Positions 19,582 through 27,887 of a stretch of DNA of 37,054 nt are shown here, one piece after another (the first letter of the stretch is position 1; each line of letters opens with the position of its first letter). The translations under genes were made by a program, and so were the position numbers. Origin of the DNA: Jaenimonas drosophilae (taxonomy: Eukaryota > Euglenozoa > Kinetoplastea > Trypanosomatida > Trypanosomatidae); NCBI GenBank assembly GCA_030849065.1, contig JASAON010001478.1, positions 844 to 37,897 of the forward strand, given 5' to 3'. The notes beneath the pieces are model-generated. The model saw nothing but the letters and a program-made list of their open reading frames with translations, did no database searches and was not told the origin of the DNA.

Positions 19582-20003
19582 CTCTCCCCCCTCCGTACAC
19601 CTACACCTATCGCTATCGGGATATATGAATGATGGGCGCTGCTGGTCACTGCGCACATGCTGAGATACACGGGCGTGCGCGAGGGATGTCGCTGGGAAGT
19701 GTGTGTGAGTAGGTTTGGCGCTCATGCCAACAGCAGAAGAGATACACGTGAGGTGATGATTTCTGCCTCACCACACTGCTCTCCTCCCTTTTAGAACCGC
19801 ATTGCTTTTTGGCGTTCAGGCGCGACGCCTTATCTTTGTGTTGGTGCGCCTTTATCCCCCAAACCTATTATTTGAATCAAAACCGCCTCTGAAGATGTAT
19901 GCTACGTAACCACAAGAAAAAAAAAACACAAGTGAGGATTAGTGTGCTGCCGCGAGAATTTAAGTACTACGCGCAGCCCGGATGGTGTGTGTGTGTGTGC
20001 GTG

Positions 20004-20128
20004 TCCGTCCTTCTTCTTTTCACCACTCTTCATCTCCCCCGCTCACTTCTTTTTGTTGTGTGTGTTTCGTTTCTCGAAATAGTTGCTCCTCACGCAGCCT
20101 TCAACATAGTCCAATCATTTGTTTCCAG
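20004..20128 (+). promoter_or_regulatory. Trans-splice acceptor region for squalene synthase
   Basis: C/T-rich DNA leads to TTTCCAG with AG at 20127-20128. A further AG at 20193-20194 (TTTAG) lies just before the start. The leader is 4-70 bases and AUG-free in either case. Confidence 0.55.
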
Positions 20129-20197
20129 TTAGTGATTTTCGCAGGATTTAGTCGCACACTTTCCTCCATCTCACAATCACAAAATCTTTATTTAGCG

Positions 20198-21430
20198 ATG
20201 ATCTCTCATCTCGTGTCGATGCTGCGTGTGAAGTGGAGAATGATGCGCGCGACAGTTCCCCTCACCAGTGACCAAGTTGATCTCCGCTATTGCTACGACG
20301 TTCTCCCCGACGTCTCCCGTTCCTTTGCGGTGGTGATCATGAACCTTACCGATGCACCGCTGCGGGATAGCATCTGCATTTTTTATCTCGTCCTCCGTGC
20401 GCTAGATACCATTGAGGATGATATGAGTGTTTCCGTGGAGACGAAGCTCAAGGAGCTTCCCCGCTTTCACACCCACTTGAAGGAGGAGGGATGGACGATG
20501 CAGGGAGTGGGCGAAGGTCGCGAGCGCGATCTTCTGGAGCACTTCGACGCCGTTGCGCGTGAGTTCCGAAAGCTGCTCCCCGTCTATCAGGAGGTGATCT
20601 CTGACATCTGCCACAAGATGGCCAATGGCATGTGTGAGTTCCTTCAACGTGAGGTTGTCACGAAGGCGGACTATGACCTCTACTGCCACTATGTGGCGGG
20701 TCTCGTGGGCCACGGACTCACCCGGCTCTTTGCTTGCTGTGGCTTCGAAGACCCGCACCTCGCCGATGACTTGACCATCGCCAACGAGATGGGCCTCTTC
20801 CTCCAAAAGACGAACATCATCCGCGACTACTTTGAAGATATCCGCGAGGAGCCGCCACGCATGTTCTGGCCAAAAGAGATTTGGTCCAAGTACACGACGG
20901 AGCTACGCCTGCTCAAGGAGGCGGACCAATCTCGTGCAGCGGTGTTGTGCCTCAACGAGATGGTCACCAACGCCATCGCGCACATCCCTGCTGTGCTTCA
21001 GTACATGTCGATGCTCCGTGATCCATCCGTCTTCAGCTTCTGTGGCATCCCGCAGGTGATGGCTATTGCCACCCTGTCCGAGGTTTACAACAATAAGGAT
21101 ACCTTCCAGGTGAAGGTGAAGATCTCCAAGGGTGCGGCCTGCTACATCATGCTCCACAGTAACAGCTTGGAGGAATCCCTCACGGAGTTCCGCCGCTACT
21201 GCGTGGTTCTCCTCAAGAAGACCGAGCATGCGGAGGGTGGCGCGGCGCTCAAGGCTACCATGGAGGAGATGCTCGTGAAGATTGACGCAAAGATCAAGGA
21301 GTGCCGAGGTTCATCTGTGTGGCAGTCATGGCTGCAGAAGCATCCCTACCTTGGTGGCAACGTTCTCTTGGCTGTACTTGGTAGACTCAGCAAGTGGACC
21401 AAACCACAGGAGCACATTCAGGCCGCGTGA
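20198..21430 (+). CDS. SQS: Squalene synthase (farnesyl-diphosphate farnesyltransferase)
   Basis: A 410-residue enzyme that joins two farnesyl diphosphates and reduces the product with NADPH to squalene, the entry to ergosterol synthesis. The first aspartate-rich motif is DTIEDD at 70-75. The second is DYFED at 210-214, within NIIRDYFEDI. YCHYVAGLVG carries the catalytic Tyr region, and FCGIPQVMAIATL closes the conserved core. Squalene synthases usually end in a membrane helix. Here the only C-terminal hydrophobic stretch is YLGGNVLLAVLGRL (about 384-397), which is short, so ER anchoring may be weak or peripheral. The ATG at 20198 was preferred to in-frame upstream codons because it follows the predicted splice sites and gives the normal family length. 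Codon use is strongly G/C-biased (28 of the first 40 codons end in G or C). Confidence 0.96.
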   Translation: MISHLVSMLRVKWRMMRATVPLTSDQVDLRYCYDVLPDVSRSFAVVIMNLTDAPLRDSICIFYLVLRALDTIEDDMSVSVETKLKELPRFHTHLKEEGWTMQGVGEGRERDLLEHFDAVAREFRKLLPVYQEVISDICHKMANGMCEFLQREVVTKADYDLYCHYVAGLVGHGLTRLFACCGFEDPHLADDLTIANEMGLFLQKTNIIRDYFEDIREEPPRMFWPKEIWSKYTTELRLLKEADQSRAAVLCLNEMVTNAIAHIPAVLQYMSMLRDPSVFSFCGIPQVMAIATLSEVYNNKDTFQVKVKISKGAACYIMLHSNSLEESLTEFRRYCVVLLKKTEHAEGGAALKATMEEMLVKIDAKIKECRGSSVWQSWLQKHPYLGGNVLLAVLGRLSKWTKPQEHIQAA

Positions 21431-21509
21431 GGCGTTTCTATCGTCACGGATGAGAAGATAGTTAGCTAGGCCATTCTAATGGATCCCGTCGTTGATGGGG
21501 AGTGAGGCT

Positions 21510-21538
21510 ACACACACACACCCACACCCACACTCACA
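21510..21538. repeat. CA-rich simple repeat
   Basis: An imperfect CA/CCCA repeat about 80 bases after the squalene synthase stop. Confidence 0.8.
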
Positions 21539-22323
21539 CGTACGCTATGAGAGAGGAAGAGAGAGTGATGCGTGGATGGGTGCTTACGACGAGCGTTCTC
21601 TGTCAACACCATCATCTCCGCCATCATATAGGATTAGATGTCCCTTCAACCCACAACGTTTTTGCACCTCATGACAACAATCAAGCAACACCAACGCCAA
21701 CACCACGTCGCTTCATCCAGCTTCTATTGGGGAGGTGTGAATATGCATTTTGCCTCTGGTGAGACCACGCCTACACCTGAGAGGAAGTGCCATGTTGATG
21801 CCGTCATGTAAGCGGATGAGTAGATGGAGTATATCCTATCCGCTCCATGCCGTGCCATCCATGATCTTCATTCGTTTTCTTTTTACGCAAGCGCATCACT
21901 CGAGTGAACTCCATAAGTGGAGCAAACACAAGCCTCCGAGAAGGAATGTCGCACGCTTTAACGATTGACTCCGGTTTTTTTCTTCTTCCCTCCTCGTTGT
22001 GATGTGAATCGAGTGTGTCAGTGGGTCAAGTTACTGTTGCATTCCCTGATGTGTCATGTGCGTATGTCGCAATCCTCGTGCTCCTTAGGCTTCATCTACG
22101 CTTCATCTGTTGTCCACCTCTTCGATTGTCATCATGATCTTGAAGTAGTTTTTTTTTTTGTAGCACTCCGTAGTACATCGCTCACGAATAGAGCACGTAT
22201 TGACAGGTTGTTTGTGTTTACTCCTCGTGCTGCTCGGTTTTGGGAGGGGAGGTTGCTTCTGCTCTGTGTGTGCGTCGAAGGGCAAGTCAACAACCGCATC
22301 ATACCCTGATACGTTGCTTCAAC

Positions 22324-22352
22324 AACACACACGCCCACACACACGCACACAT
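22324..22352. repeat. CA-rich simple repeat
   Basis: Imperfect CACA tract interrupted by CG steps, upstream of the phosphatase leader. Confidence 0.75.
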
Positions 22353-22491
22353 ATACAACAAAAACACAACAATTTCATTTTCACTCACACAACCAACTAC
22401 ACCGTCCAACGCATACGTCGCCCTACGCACCAAACGGCCGCTTGTGTCGACCAGAATCGTTCGTACCGTTGTGTGCGTGAGTTTTCTTTTC

Positions 22492-22541
22492 ATTTTTCTT
22501 TTTTGATTTCTTCCTTGTGTTTTGTATTGTTCTTTCTGTAG
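22492..22541 (+). promoter_or_regulatory. Trans-splice acceptor for the phosphatase gene
   Basis: A strong T-rich tract ends in TTTCTGTAG with AG at 22540-22541. A second, weaker AG is at 22594-22595. The leader to 22608 has no ATG. Confidence 0.7.
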
Positions 22542-22607
22542 CTTCGTGCCCATCCTGTGGTGTTTTGTTCCATTCCTTTTCCGTATCTATCTTTAGCCTC
22601 CATAGAG

Positions 22608-23918
22608 ATGTATCCTTCGGTGGATCTGGTGGAGGTACTGCGCGTGTGTGTTGGGGGATGCTTTGCTACCCAACGCTACATCGCCGCAGAGCTCCTCAAG
22701 GTTCAGCATTTAAATTCCCATGGAAACGGTGCGAGCACCATCATTGACCTCAACGAAGATGAGCGTCACGAGCTTCTGCAAACGCTACGAGATGGTGTAA
22801 CGGTAAGCGTAAAGTCTGAGCTTGGCTATCGTGAGAGCTCCGCCGCCAAGGACCTCGTGACGACTGCAGATATCCTCACCCAAGGGGTGTTAGTACGGCT
22901 GCTTGAACAGAGCTTTGCTGAGCTACCCTTCACCATTGTTGGTGAGGAAGAACCTGTGACGGACCCAACGATGCTGGACTGCATCACCACTTGCATCCGT
23001 GATTATTTCCACCAAGAGCCCATTCTGTTTGAGGCGCAACTGCGAGAGCATGTCGCTCGCATTGGCGGTAGCACCATCACGGCCACCACGCTGGAGGAGC
23101 TTCGTACGCGTATATCAGTCTATGTGGACCCCATTGACGGTACCAACTGCTTCATCGAGGGTGTGTGGGAAGTTCCCATGACGTTGGTTGGCATTGCGTT
23201 GGATGGCCTGCCTGTGGCTGCCGTCACCAACCGTGTCTTTTGTCTTCCGCTCGCTGCCGCCTCCGCAGCCCCTCCTTCGCCTTGCATTCCTTGCGGTCGA
23301 AGCGTATCCTACGTCGTCAATCTCCCCCTTTCCCCAACCTCATCGGAACAGCAACCGCCACCACAGGTGCCTGCTTCTCCATTCCTTGTTTTTGAGGGGC
23401 AATGCGTGAACATGTCATCTGTACTGACTGCACCACACGCGACACCCACACAGCACCTCCGTGTTGTTCAATCCCCCACAACCAAGCAATCCATCATCAA
23501 CGCCTTGAGTGCGAAACTCGAGCCACGGGTCGACTGCTTTGCCCGTGGAGCAGGAAACAAGCTCTTCCTGCTCATTGCACAACAGCTGGCAGGGAGCTAC
23601 ACCATATGTTCCATACCGCAGCTCGTCGCCTTCACCACATCCCCGAAGCAGCCAGACGGTTGTGATGTGTTTATTTGCCCTGGTAAGGCCATCAAAAAAT
23701 GGGATTGCTGCGCCCCCCACGCCTTCCTCCGCGCGTTGGGAGGAGAGATTCGCGACATCGACGGCCATCCACTCACATACGAGGTGGAGCGGAAACCGCC
23801 GACCAGCTTCGCGGGCACCGCGGAGGCATTCGTCCTCACGCAGTGCGAGCTCCCCAATGGCGTGGTGGCGGTTACTCAGGCATCCACAGCGGAGGTCGCG
23901 CGTCGGCTTCACTGGTGA
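22608..23918 (+). CDS. Inositol polyphosphate 1-phosphatase-like enzyme
   Basis: A 436-residue member of the lithium-sensitive, Mg-dependent phosphatase superfamily (INPP1, 3'(2'),5'-bisphosphate nucleotidase, IMPase). The full metal-binding signature is visible: a TTAD segment near the N-terminus, GEEEP at 112-116, DPIDGT at 174-179, and W365-D366 followed after exactly 11 residues by GG. It should remove a phosphate from inositol polyphosphates or from PAP-type nucleotides. Length and domain spacing favour INPP1, but motif reading alone cannot separate the two substrates. A Pro/Ser-rich loop (about 222-265) is inserted between DPIDGT and the WD motif. The ATG follows the acceptor AG at 22540-22541 and is the first in the leader. 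It sits downstream of squalene synthase on the same unit. Confidence 0.88.
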   Translation: MYPSVDLVEVLRVCVGGCFATQRYIAAELLKVQHLNSHGNGASTIIDLNEDERHELLQTLRDGVTVSVKSELGYRESSAAKDLVTTADILTQGVLVRLLEQSFAELPFTIVGEEEPVTDPTMLDCITTCIRDYFHQEPILFEAQLREHVARIGGSTITATTLEELRTRISVYVDPIDGTNCFIEGVWEVPMTLVGIALDGLPVAAVTNRVFCLPLAAASAAPPSPCIPCGRSVSYVVNLPLSPTSSEQQPPPQVPASPFLVFEGQCVNMSSVLTAPHATPTQHLRVVQSPTTKQSIINALSAKLEPRVDCFARGAGNKLFLLIAQQLAGSYTICSIPQLVAFTTSPKQPDGCDVFICPGKAIKKWDCCAPHAFLRALGGEIRDIDGHPLTYEVERKPPTSFAGTAEAFVLTQCELPNGVVAVTQASTAEVARRLHW

Positions 23919-25144
23919 GGCTCTACGCAGCACTGCCAAAAAAAAATACACGCACTCACTCTTTCTCTCTTTAATCTCCAGCAACACGGGTAGAGGATGG
24001 ATCGCATCATCACCGTGTTGGCCAAGGTGCTCGCAGATAGGCACGTACGTCTGCGTGGGAGAAGAGGTTATAAACCGCTTGATTAGCCCCGTCTATCTGT
24101 GACGAGGTGTGGGCTACTCCCTTCCTTCTTTGCTTTTGGGGGTTTCTGGTCCTTTTCTTGTTTGCTGTATAGTGTGATTGGGCTTGAAATGATGTGTGGG
24201 GGTGGGTGGGGGAAGCTTTCACAATCTACTCACCGGTCTCACTCACAACAATACTCTCCGTCACACATACTCACTACCTCGTAGCCATTGTGATCGCATT
24301 GTTCCACCCTAACCACATCCGCACATATGCACGCGGAGTGAAGCATATATGCTAGGGCGTTCTTCTTCACTACTTAGCTGAAGGAAGAACGTCATCCAGA
24401 GCGGTGGAGGTACTCCTCAACAGCCCCCCCTCCTCCCTCCTCTACCGCAGAGCAGTGAGACTGCCGTGTAGAGCTTATACCTCATTGATCAAAGCCAATG
24501 ATTTTGTTGTCCAAATCAATCGCAGCATGGTTGCTCTCACCCACCGACGAGCATCGCCCCGATAATGTGGGCAGCCATTTGTTCCCCCCTCCCCCATCAA
24601 CAACAACAACCCGCAAGCATACCCACCCACCCACCCAAAACAGCTTACGGAAACACAGCACTCACCCACTCGCTCATCCATCTATCCTTGGTAGCATCAA
24701 CAATATCTGGTTGCTCACTGTGCGACTCGGTAGTCATGACCTCTCAATGACGTCTCATAACCTCACTTGAACTTCATCTTGACGTATTTCTTCATCTCCC
24801 TCTTGATGCTTGAAGGATTCTAGTATCTGTGTATGGTGCGTGCTGCTCATCACCAGTTTCTTCTTTGAGCTCAACCGACGCCGTCACCGTCAACGAATAT
24901 AGTTGTCTCTCACCCGCTTCATTGTTGTTGTTTTGTAAGCTGCTCATTTGTTGGCTGATCATCAAGAGAAGTTGTAGGCTCCTTCTCACCACTCACCCTC
25001 TCCACCACCGCAGGGGGTCCACGGCGATTTTGAACATTTCACCGCATCGCGACCACCTGCAATAGTTGCGTGGCTAATATTATTCTTGTTTCGCTTTCTG
25101 CAAACCTTGGGCAGATACTTTTCACTACTGTGTTACTGTAGCAG
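23919..25144 (+). other. 1.23 kb spacer before the membrane-protein gene
   Basis: It contains A and T runs, C/T tracts, the short palindromic element GCATATATGC near 24343-24352, and CCCA repeats near 24620-24637. No convincing gene on either strand. Confidence 0.65.
24979..25113 (+). promoter_or_regulatory. Trans-splice acceptor region for the single-pass membrane protein
   Basis: Two candidates: C/T tract then CCGCAG (AG 25012-25013), and a second tract ending GGGCAG (AG 25112-25113). The leader is 31-131 bases, AUG-free from either. Confidence 0.5.
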
Positions 25145-26614
25145 ATGTTTGCCAGAGAAGATGACCGCCCAGACATCTACTCTAACCCCAACTCAGGCGT
25201 AAATCGCACCAAATTTGCACTCGATGATCTCCTTGAGAACACCAGTGTCTTGACCCTCCTCGTGCTGATTTTCGTCTTCACTGCCGTTGTGGTGCTTGCC
25301 TTTGCTGTGATGTTCATTTACAACCTCTTCTGCCTGCGTGGGAAGGAGCTCGACAAGGAGCTACTCCTCAAGGCAAACAACCGCCAACACCAAAACCCGC
25401 ATCTGGCCAATGCGCAATCCAAAAGCACCCTAAGCAACTCTGCCCTACGCCTCGCGTCTGCCCTTAACAACAGCGCCAGTAGCCATGCGTTGCTCCCTCA
25501 AGTGGAAAGCAGCACCTTGGGGGCCACACCCCCGATGCACTCACCCCCCACAGGTGAGGCCTTCAACTTCATGTCCTCCACCTTCATGGACTACGAGGAG
25601 GACGCCGCAGGGGGAGGGGCACACTTTGACCCCTCACGGTCAGCATTTCACAGCCACGCTGACCGCCATATCTCCCAGGATGAAAATAAGTGGCAGCGAA
25701 CCTTTAGCAACCTACTCGGTGATACGGATGACCCCACACGCACCATGTCATGCCTCCACTCACTGAGCAATGTACGCATCACGCAACTTCTCACCAATCA
25801 CCTCACCAACAAACAACTGGATGGAGATCTAGCCAGGCTCTCGACGGCACTACAACACCGCTCGGTACTGCAGAAGGTCTTTCCGGCACTCTTTCGCTCC
25901 AAGTCAAGGAGGAGCACCAACTCCGAAGGGAGGCAAGCCAACGATGGCACCACCAATGAAGCATCCACCACCGTCGGACGAAGCACAGACACAGTCACCA
26001 ACACGATTGTGCCCAACATTGCGCCTCGGCGGGTGTTGCCCCCGCGTGGTGGTGCGCTGAGGTCGCGAAGTGTACCCACTGTCAGTCAGAGTCTGCGGCT
26101 GAGCGATGCCTCCGAGCTCCATCTCAACCCTGACGCCTCCATGTTGGGTCCATCGATTGAGTTAGCCTCGATGAGGGAGAGTGTCTCAATGGCGAATGAG
26201 GAGGAAGAGGATGTGGTGCTGATGGAGAAGTCAGCCGAGGCTATGCCCGTCTTGCAGGTAGCACCACCACTGCCCCCCATCGGCACTACGGCGACCTCAT
26301 CTGGGAATGTTGAGCGACCACCGCAGAAACCGCGAGCGCGTCCTGAACGTGCGGCGCCGGTGGTGTCGCAGCAGCGGCTGGACGTGATTCAGGCGCACCT
26401 CCGCGCTGGTGTTACCCCACGCAGTGATGATCGATCTGGAGATCAAAGCGGCCTTGCATGCCCCGGACAAGATGAAGTTGTTGGGTGTGGAGCTTCGGGT
26501 GTGCTGATGCCGCAGCAATCCATCAGTGACCCACGTTATGGAGCTGGCCTCCCCACTGACTATGCGGAGGTGGTGCAGCCTACCAACAGCGCGTGGGCGG
26601 ATCAAGATGAGTAA
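25145..26614 (+). CDS. Hypothetical single-pass membrane protein with long disordered tail
   Basis: A 489-residue protein of unknown function. A short polar N-terminus is followed by a strongly hydrophobic segment at 34-64 (VLTLLVLIFVFTAVVVLAFAVMF), then RGKELDKE. The positive residues after the span suggest the long C-terminal part is cytosolic. That part is low-complexity, rich in Asn, Ser, Thr, Pro and acidic residues. Two possible short ordered patches occur near 180-250 (a LLGDTDDPTRTMSCLHSL region and a helix VRITQLLTNHLTNKQLDGDLARL). No catalytic motif, signal peptide or repeat family is recognised. Its acidic cluster EEEEDVV near 351-357 is followed by a Pro-rich stretch. A scaffold or adaptor at a membrane is possible, but that is inference. 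Confidence 0.75.
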   Translation: MFAREDDRPDIYSNPNSGVNRTKFALDDLLENTSVLTLLVLIFVFTAVVVLAFAVMFIYNLFCLRGKELDKELLLKANNRQHQNPHLANAQSKSTLSNSALRLASALNNSASSHALLPQVESSTLGATPPMHSPPTGEAFNFMSSTFMDYEEDAAGGGAHFDPSRSAFHSHADRHISQDENKWQRTFSNLLGDTDDPTRTMSCLHSLSNVRITQLLTNHLTNKQLDGDLARLSTALQHRSVLQKVFPALFRSKSRRSTNSEGRQANDGTTNEASTTVGRSTDTVTNTIVPNIAPRRVLPPRGGALRSRSVPTVSQSLRLSDASELHLNPDASMLGPSIELASMRESVSMANEEEEDVVLMEKSAEAMPVLQVAPPLPPIGTTATSSGNVERPPQKPRARPERAAPVVSQQRLDVIQAHLRAGVTPRSDDRSGDQSGLACPGQDEVVGCGASGVLMPQQSISDPRYGAGLPTDYAEVVQPTNSAWADQDE

Positions 26615-27058
26615 GTTCAACACGACCTTCCCATTATCTTACCTTTGTTTTGTGATGCAACAAACGTATACAATCAATTTACTCTACTGCAGCTTCAAAC
26701 CTGAAACAAGTGTGTTGTGCGAACTCCCGAGGGAGTAAGGATCCAGTGACATGGGTGCATGGTTGACGAAGGGTCGTCAATGTATCATCTGCTATCATCT
26801 TTGCCTTTTTATTTGGATGCTTTGATTGCAGGTATAGACGAGGTCATCTTCAGCACATCATTGAGCATCGCAACGGGAGCAGATTGGAGAAGCCACTTCG
26901 CTCACATACCGTTGCCGCCATATTCTGCTCCCCCATTCGCTCCTACAGCAAAAGCACAGGCGGCCATCGTCAGCGTTGAGTGTTGAGGAGTGCTCTAGAG
27001 ACGTGCAGAAAACACATAGAAGTTTATACACCACCTACTTACCCCGGCATACGCAAAG
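26615..27058 (+). other. Spacer and leader before the 152-residue gene
   Basis: 444 bases holding a C/T-rich tract and the acceptor AG at 26830-26831 (ATTGCAG). The 228-base leader after it has no ATG. Nothing else seen. Confidence 0.65.
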
Positions 27059-27517
27059 ATGGGGAAGCGCAAGAAGACAACTAGCCTCGAAACCACTCCC
27101 GATTTGGAGTTTGTGAAGAGCGGTCGCCTCAATCTCATCGTTCACCGCTCCAAGGATGACGGCGAGCTGATTGGTGTACCGGCCAACTCCGCAGAATTCC
27201 TGGAGGATCGGCGGCTGGTGAAGAGCTCCAACATGGACCAAATCACCTTCCAGAAGGAGGTTATCTTCAAGGTTACCCTCGACTTCATGGACTACATGGA
27301 GTGCGAGCCGGAAACCGCAGTGCGTGAGTGCACTGACTGGATGCTCTGCTCCTGTGAAGGGGCACATGCCTTCTACTCCAAGGTGGAGGAGCGATTAGTG
27401 CTGCAAAAGTGCAAGATGTCATTGCAGAGTACGATTGAGGAGCTGGAACTACCCTTCATTGTGGTGCTCCTATTCGATGGGGATGATGTCTGGGAGGTAG
27501 AGCGCGTCTTGAGGTAG
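27059..27517 (+). CDS. Small hypothetical protein
   Basis: A 152-residue protein with no family I recognise. It opens with a basic tip (MGKRKK), then looks like a compact mixed alpha/beta domain: FVKSGRLNLIVHRS as strands, a central acidic helix region with several Cys (C103, C113, C115 area) and LPFIVVLLFDGDDVWEVERVL as a hydrophobic C-terminal strand-helix. There is no membrane span or signal peptide. It is supported as a gene by a start that is the first ATG in a 228-base leader, by folded-protein composition rather than simple repeat, and by strand and position in the unit. Function cannot be stated. Confidence 0.75.
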   Translation: MGKRKKTTSLETTPDLEFVKSGRLNLIVHRSKDDGELIGVPANSAEFLEDRRLVKSSNMDQITFQKEVIFKVTLDFMDYMECEPETAVRECTDWMLCSCEGAHAFYSKVEERLVLQKCKMSLQSTIEELELPFIVVLLFDGDDVWEVERVLR

Positions 27518-27887
27518 GTGCAATGCCATGCTTAGGACACATGCTGTTGTGAATGACTTGCTTATTTTGGCGATGAGAATGCTGTGAGTGTCTATGACGG
27601 ACCAACTTTTCCTTCTTGCGTGCTCAGCTTGAGTTGGTTATTCCCACCCCAAAATACCACATTTTCTGATTTTCCAAGCTGTGCGCTGGATTTTATTGTG
27701 CATTCATGTATCAAAAATAATGCTTCACACATCACTTTTCTTCTGCTGGATGTTTGTCTTTGTGCCTGACTAACACATTAGCTTTTTCGCTCCTCTGTAG
27801 TTGCAGCACACCGCAGCTCGTGGGGTGACTAACTCAATTTTGTTTGTGTGTGCAGCAGTTCACACAAGCGAGGACGGGCCTTACACC
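27518..27887 (+). other. Spacer and leader before the Tousled-like kinase
   Basis: It carries a T/C tract ending in CTCCTCTGTAG with the acceptor AG at 27799-27800. The 87-base leader is AUG-free. No other feature. Confidence 0.65.

Larger units (their letters stand above)
17510..20197 (+). other. 2.7 kb non-coding interval between NEK and squalene synthase
   Basis: The longest gene-free stretch of the window. It is filled with T runs (about 17541-17553, 18537-18549, 19376-19392), an (AC)13 repeat at 19098-19123, a CT repeat at about 19300-19315 and C/T tracts. Several acceptor-like sites occur, for example the AG at 18553-18554 after a T run. Downstream of that one the first ATG is followed at once by TGA, so no protein is predicted. 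A 14-bp-level palindrome lies at 17759-17772 and a strong hairpin at 19548-19581. No reading frame looks like a gene on either strand. Confidence 0.75.
21431..22607 (+). other. 1.18 kb spacer between squalene synthase and the phosphatase
   Basis: It carries CA-rich simple sequence at 21510-21538 and 22324-22352, a T run at about 22150-22160 and C/T tracts. Several frames stay open through the repeats but none has gene-like composition. Nothing else is recognised. Confidence 0.7.

Noticed and set aside
19982..20197. A 72-codon upstream extension of squalene synthase
   Set aside because: No ATG start, pyrimidine-rich sequence, and predicted acceptor sites lie inside it. The ATG at 20198 gives normal family length.
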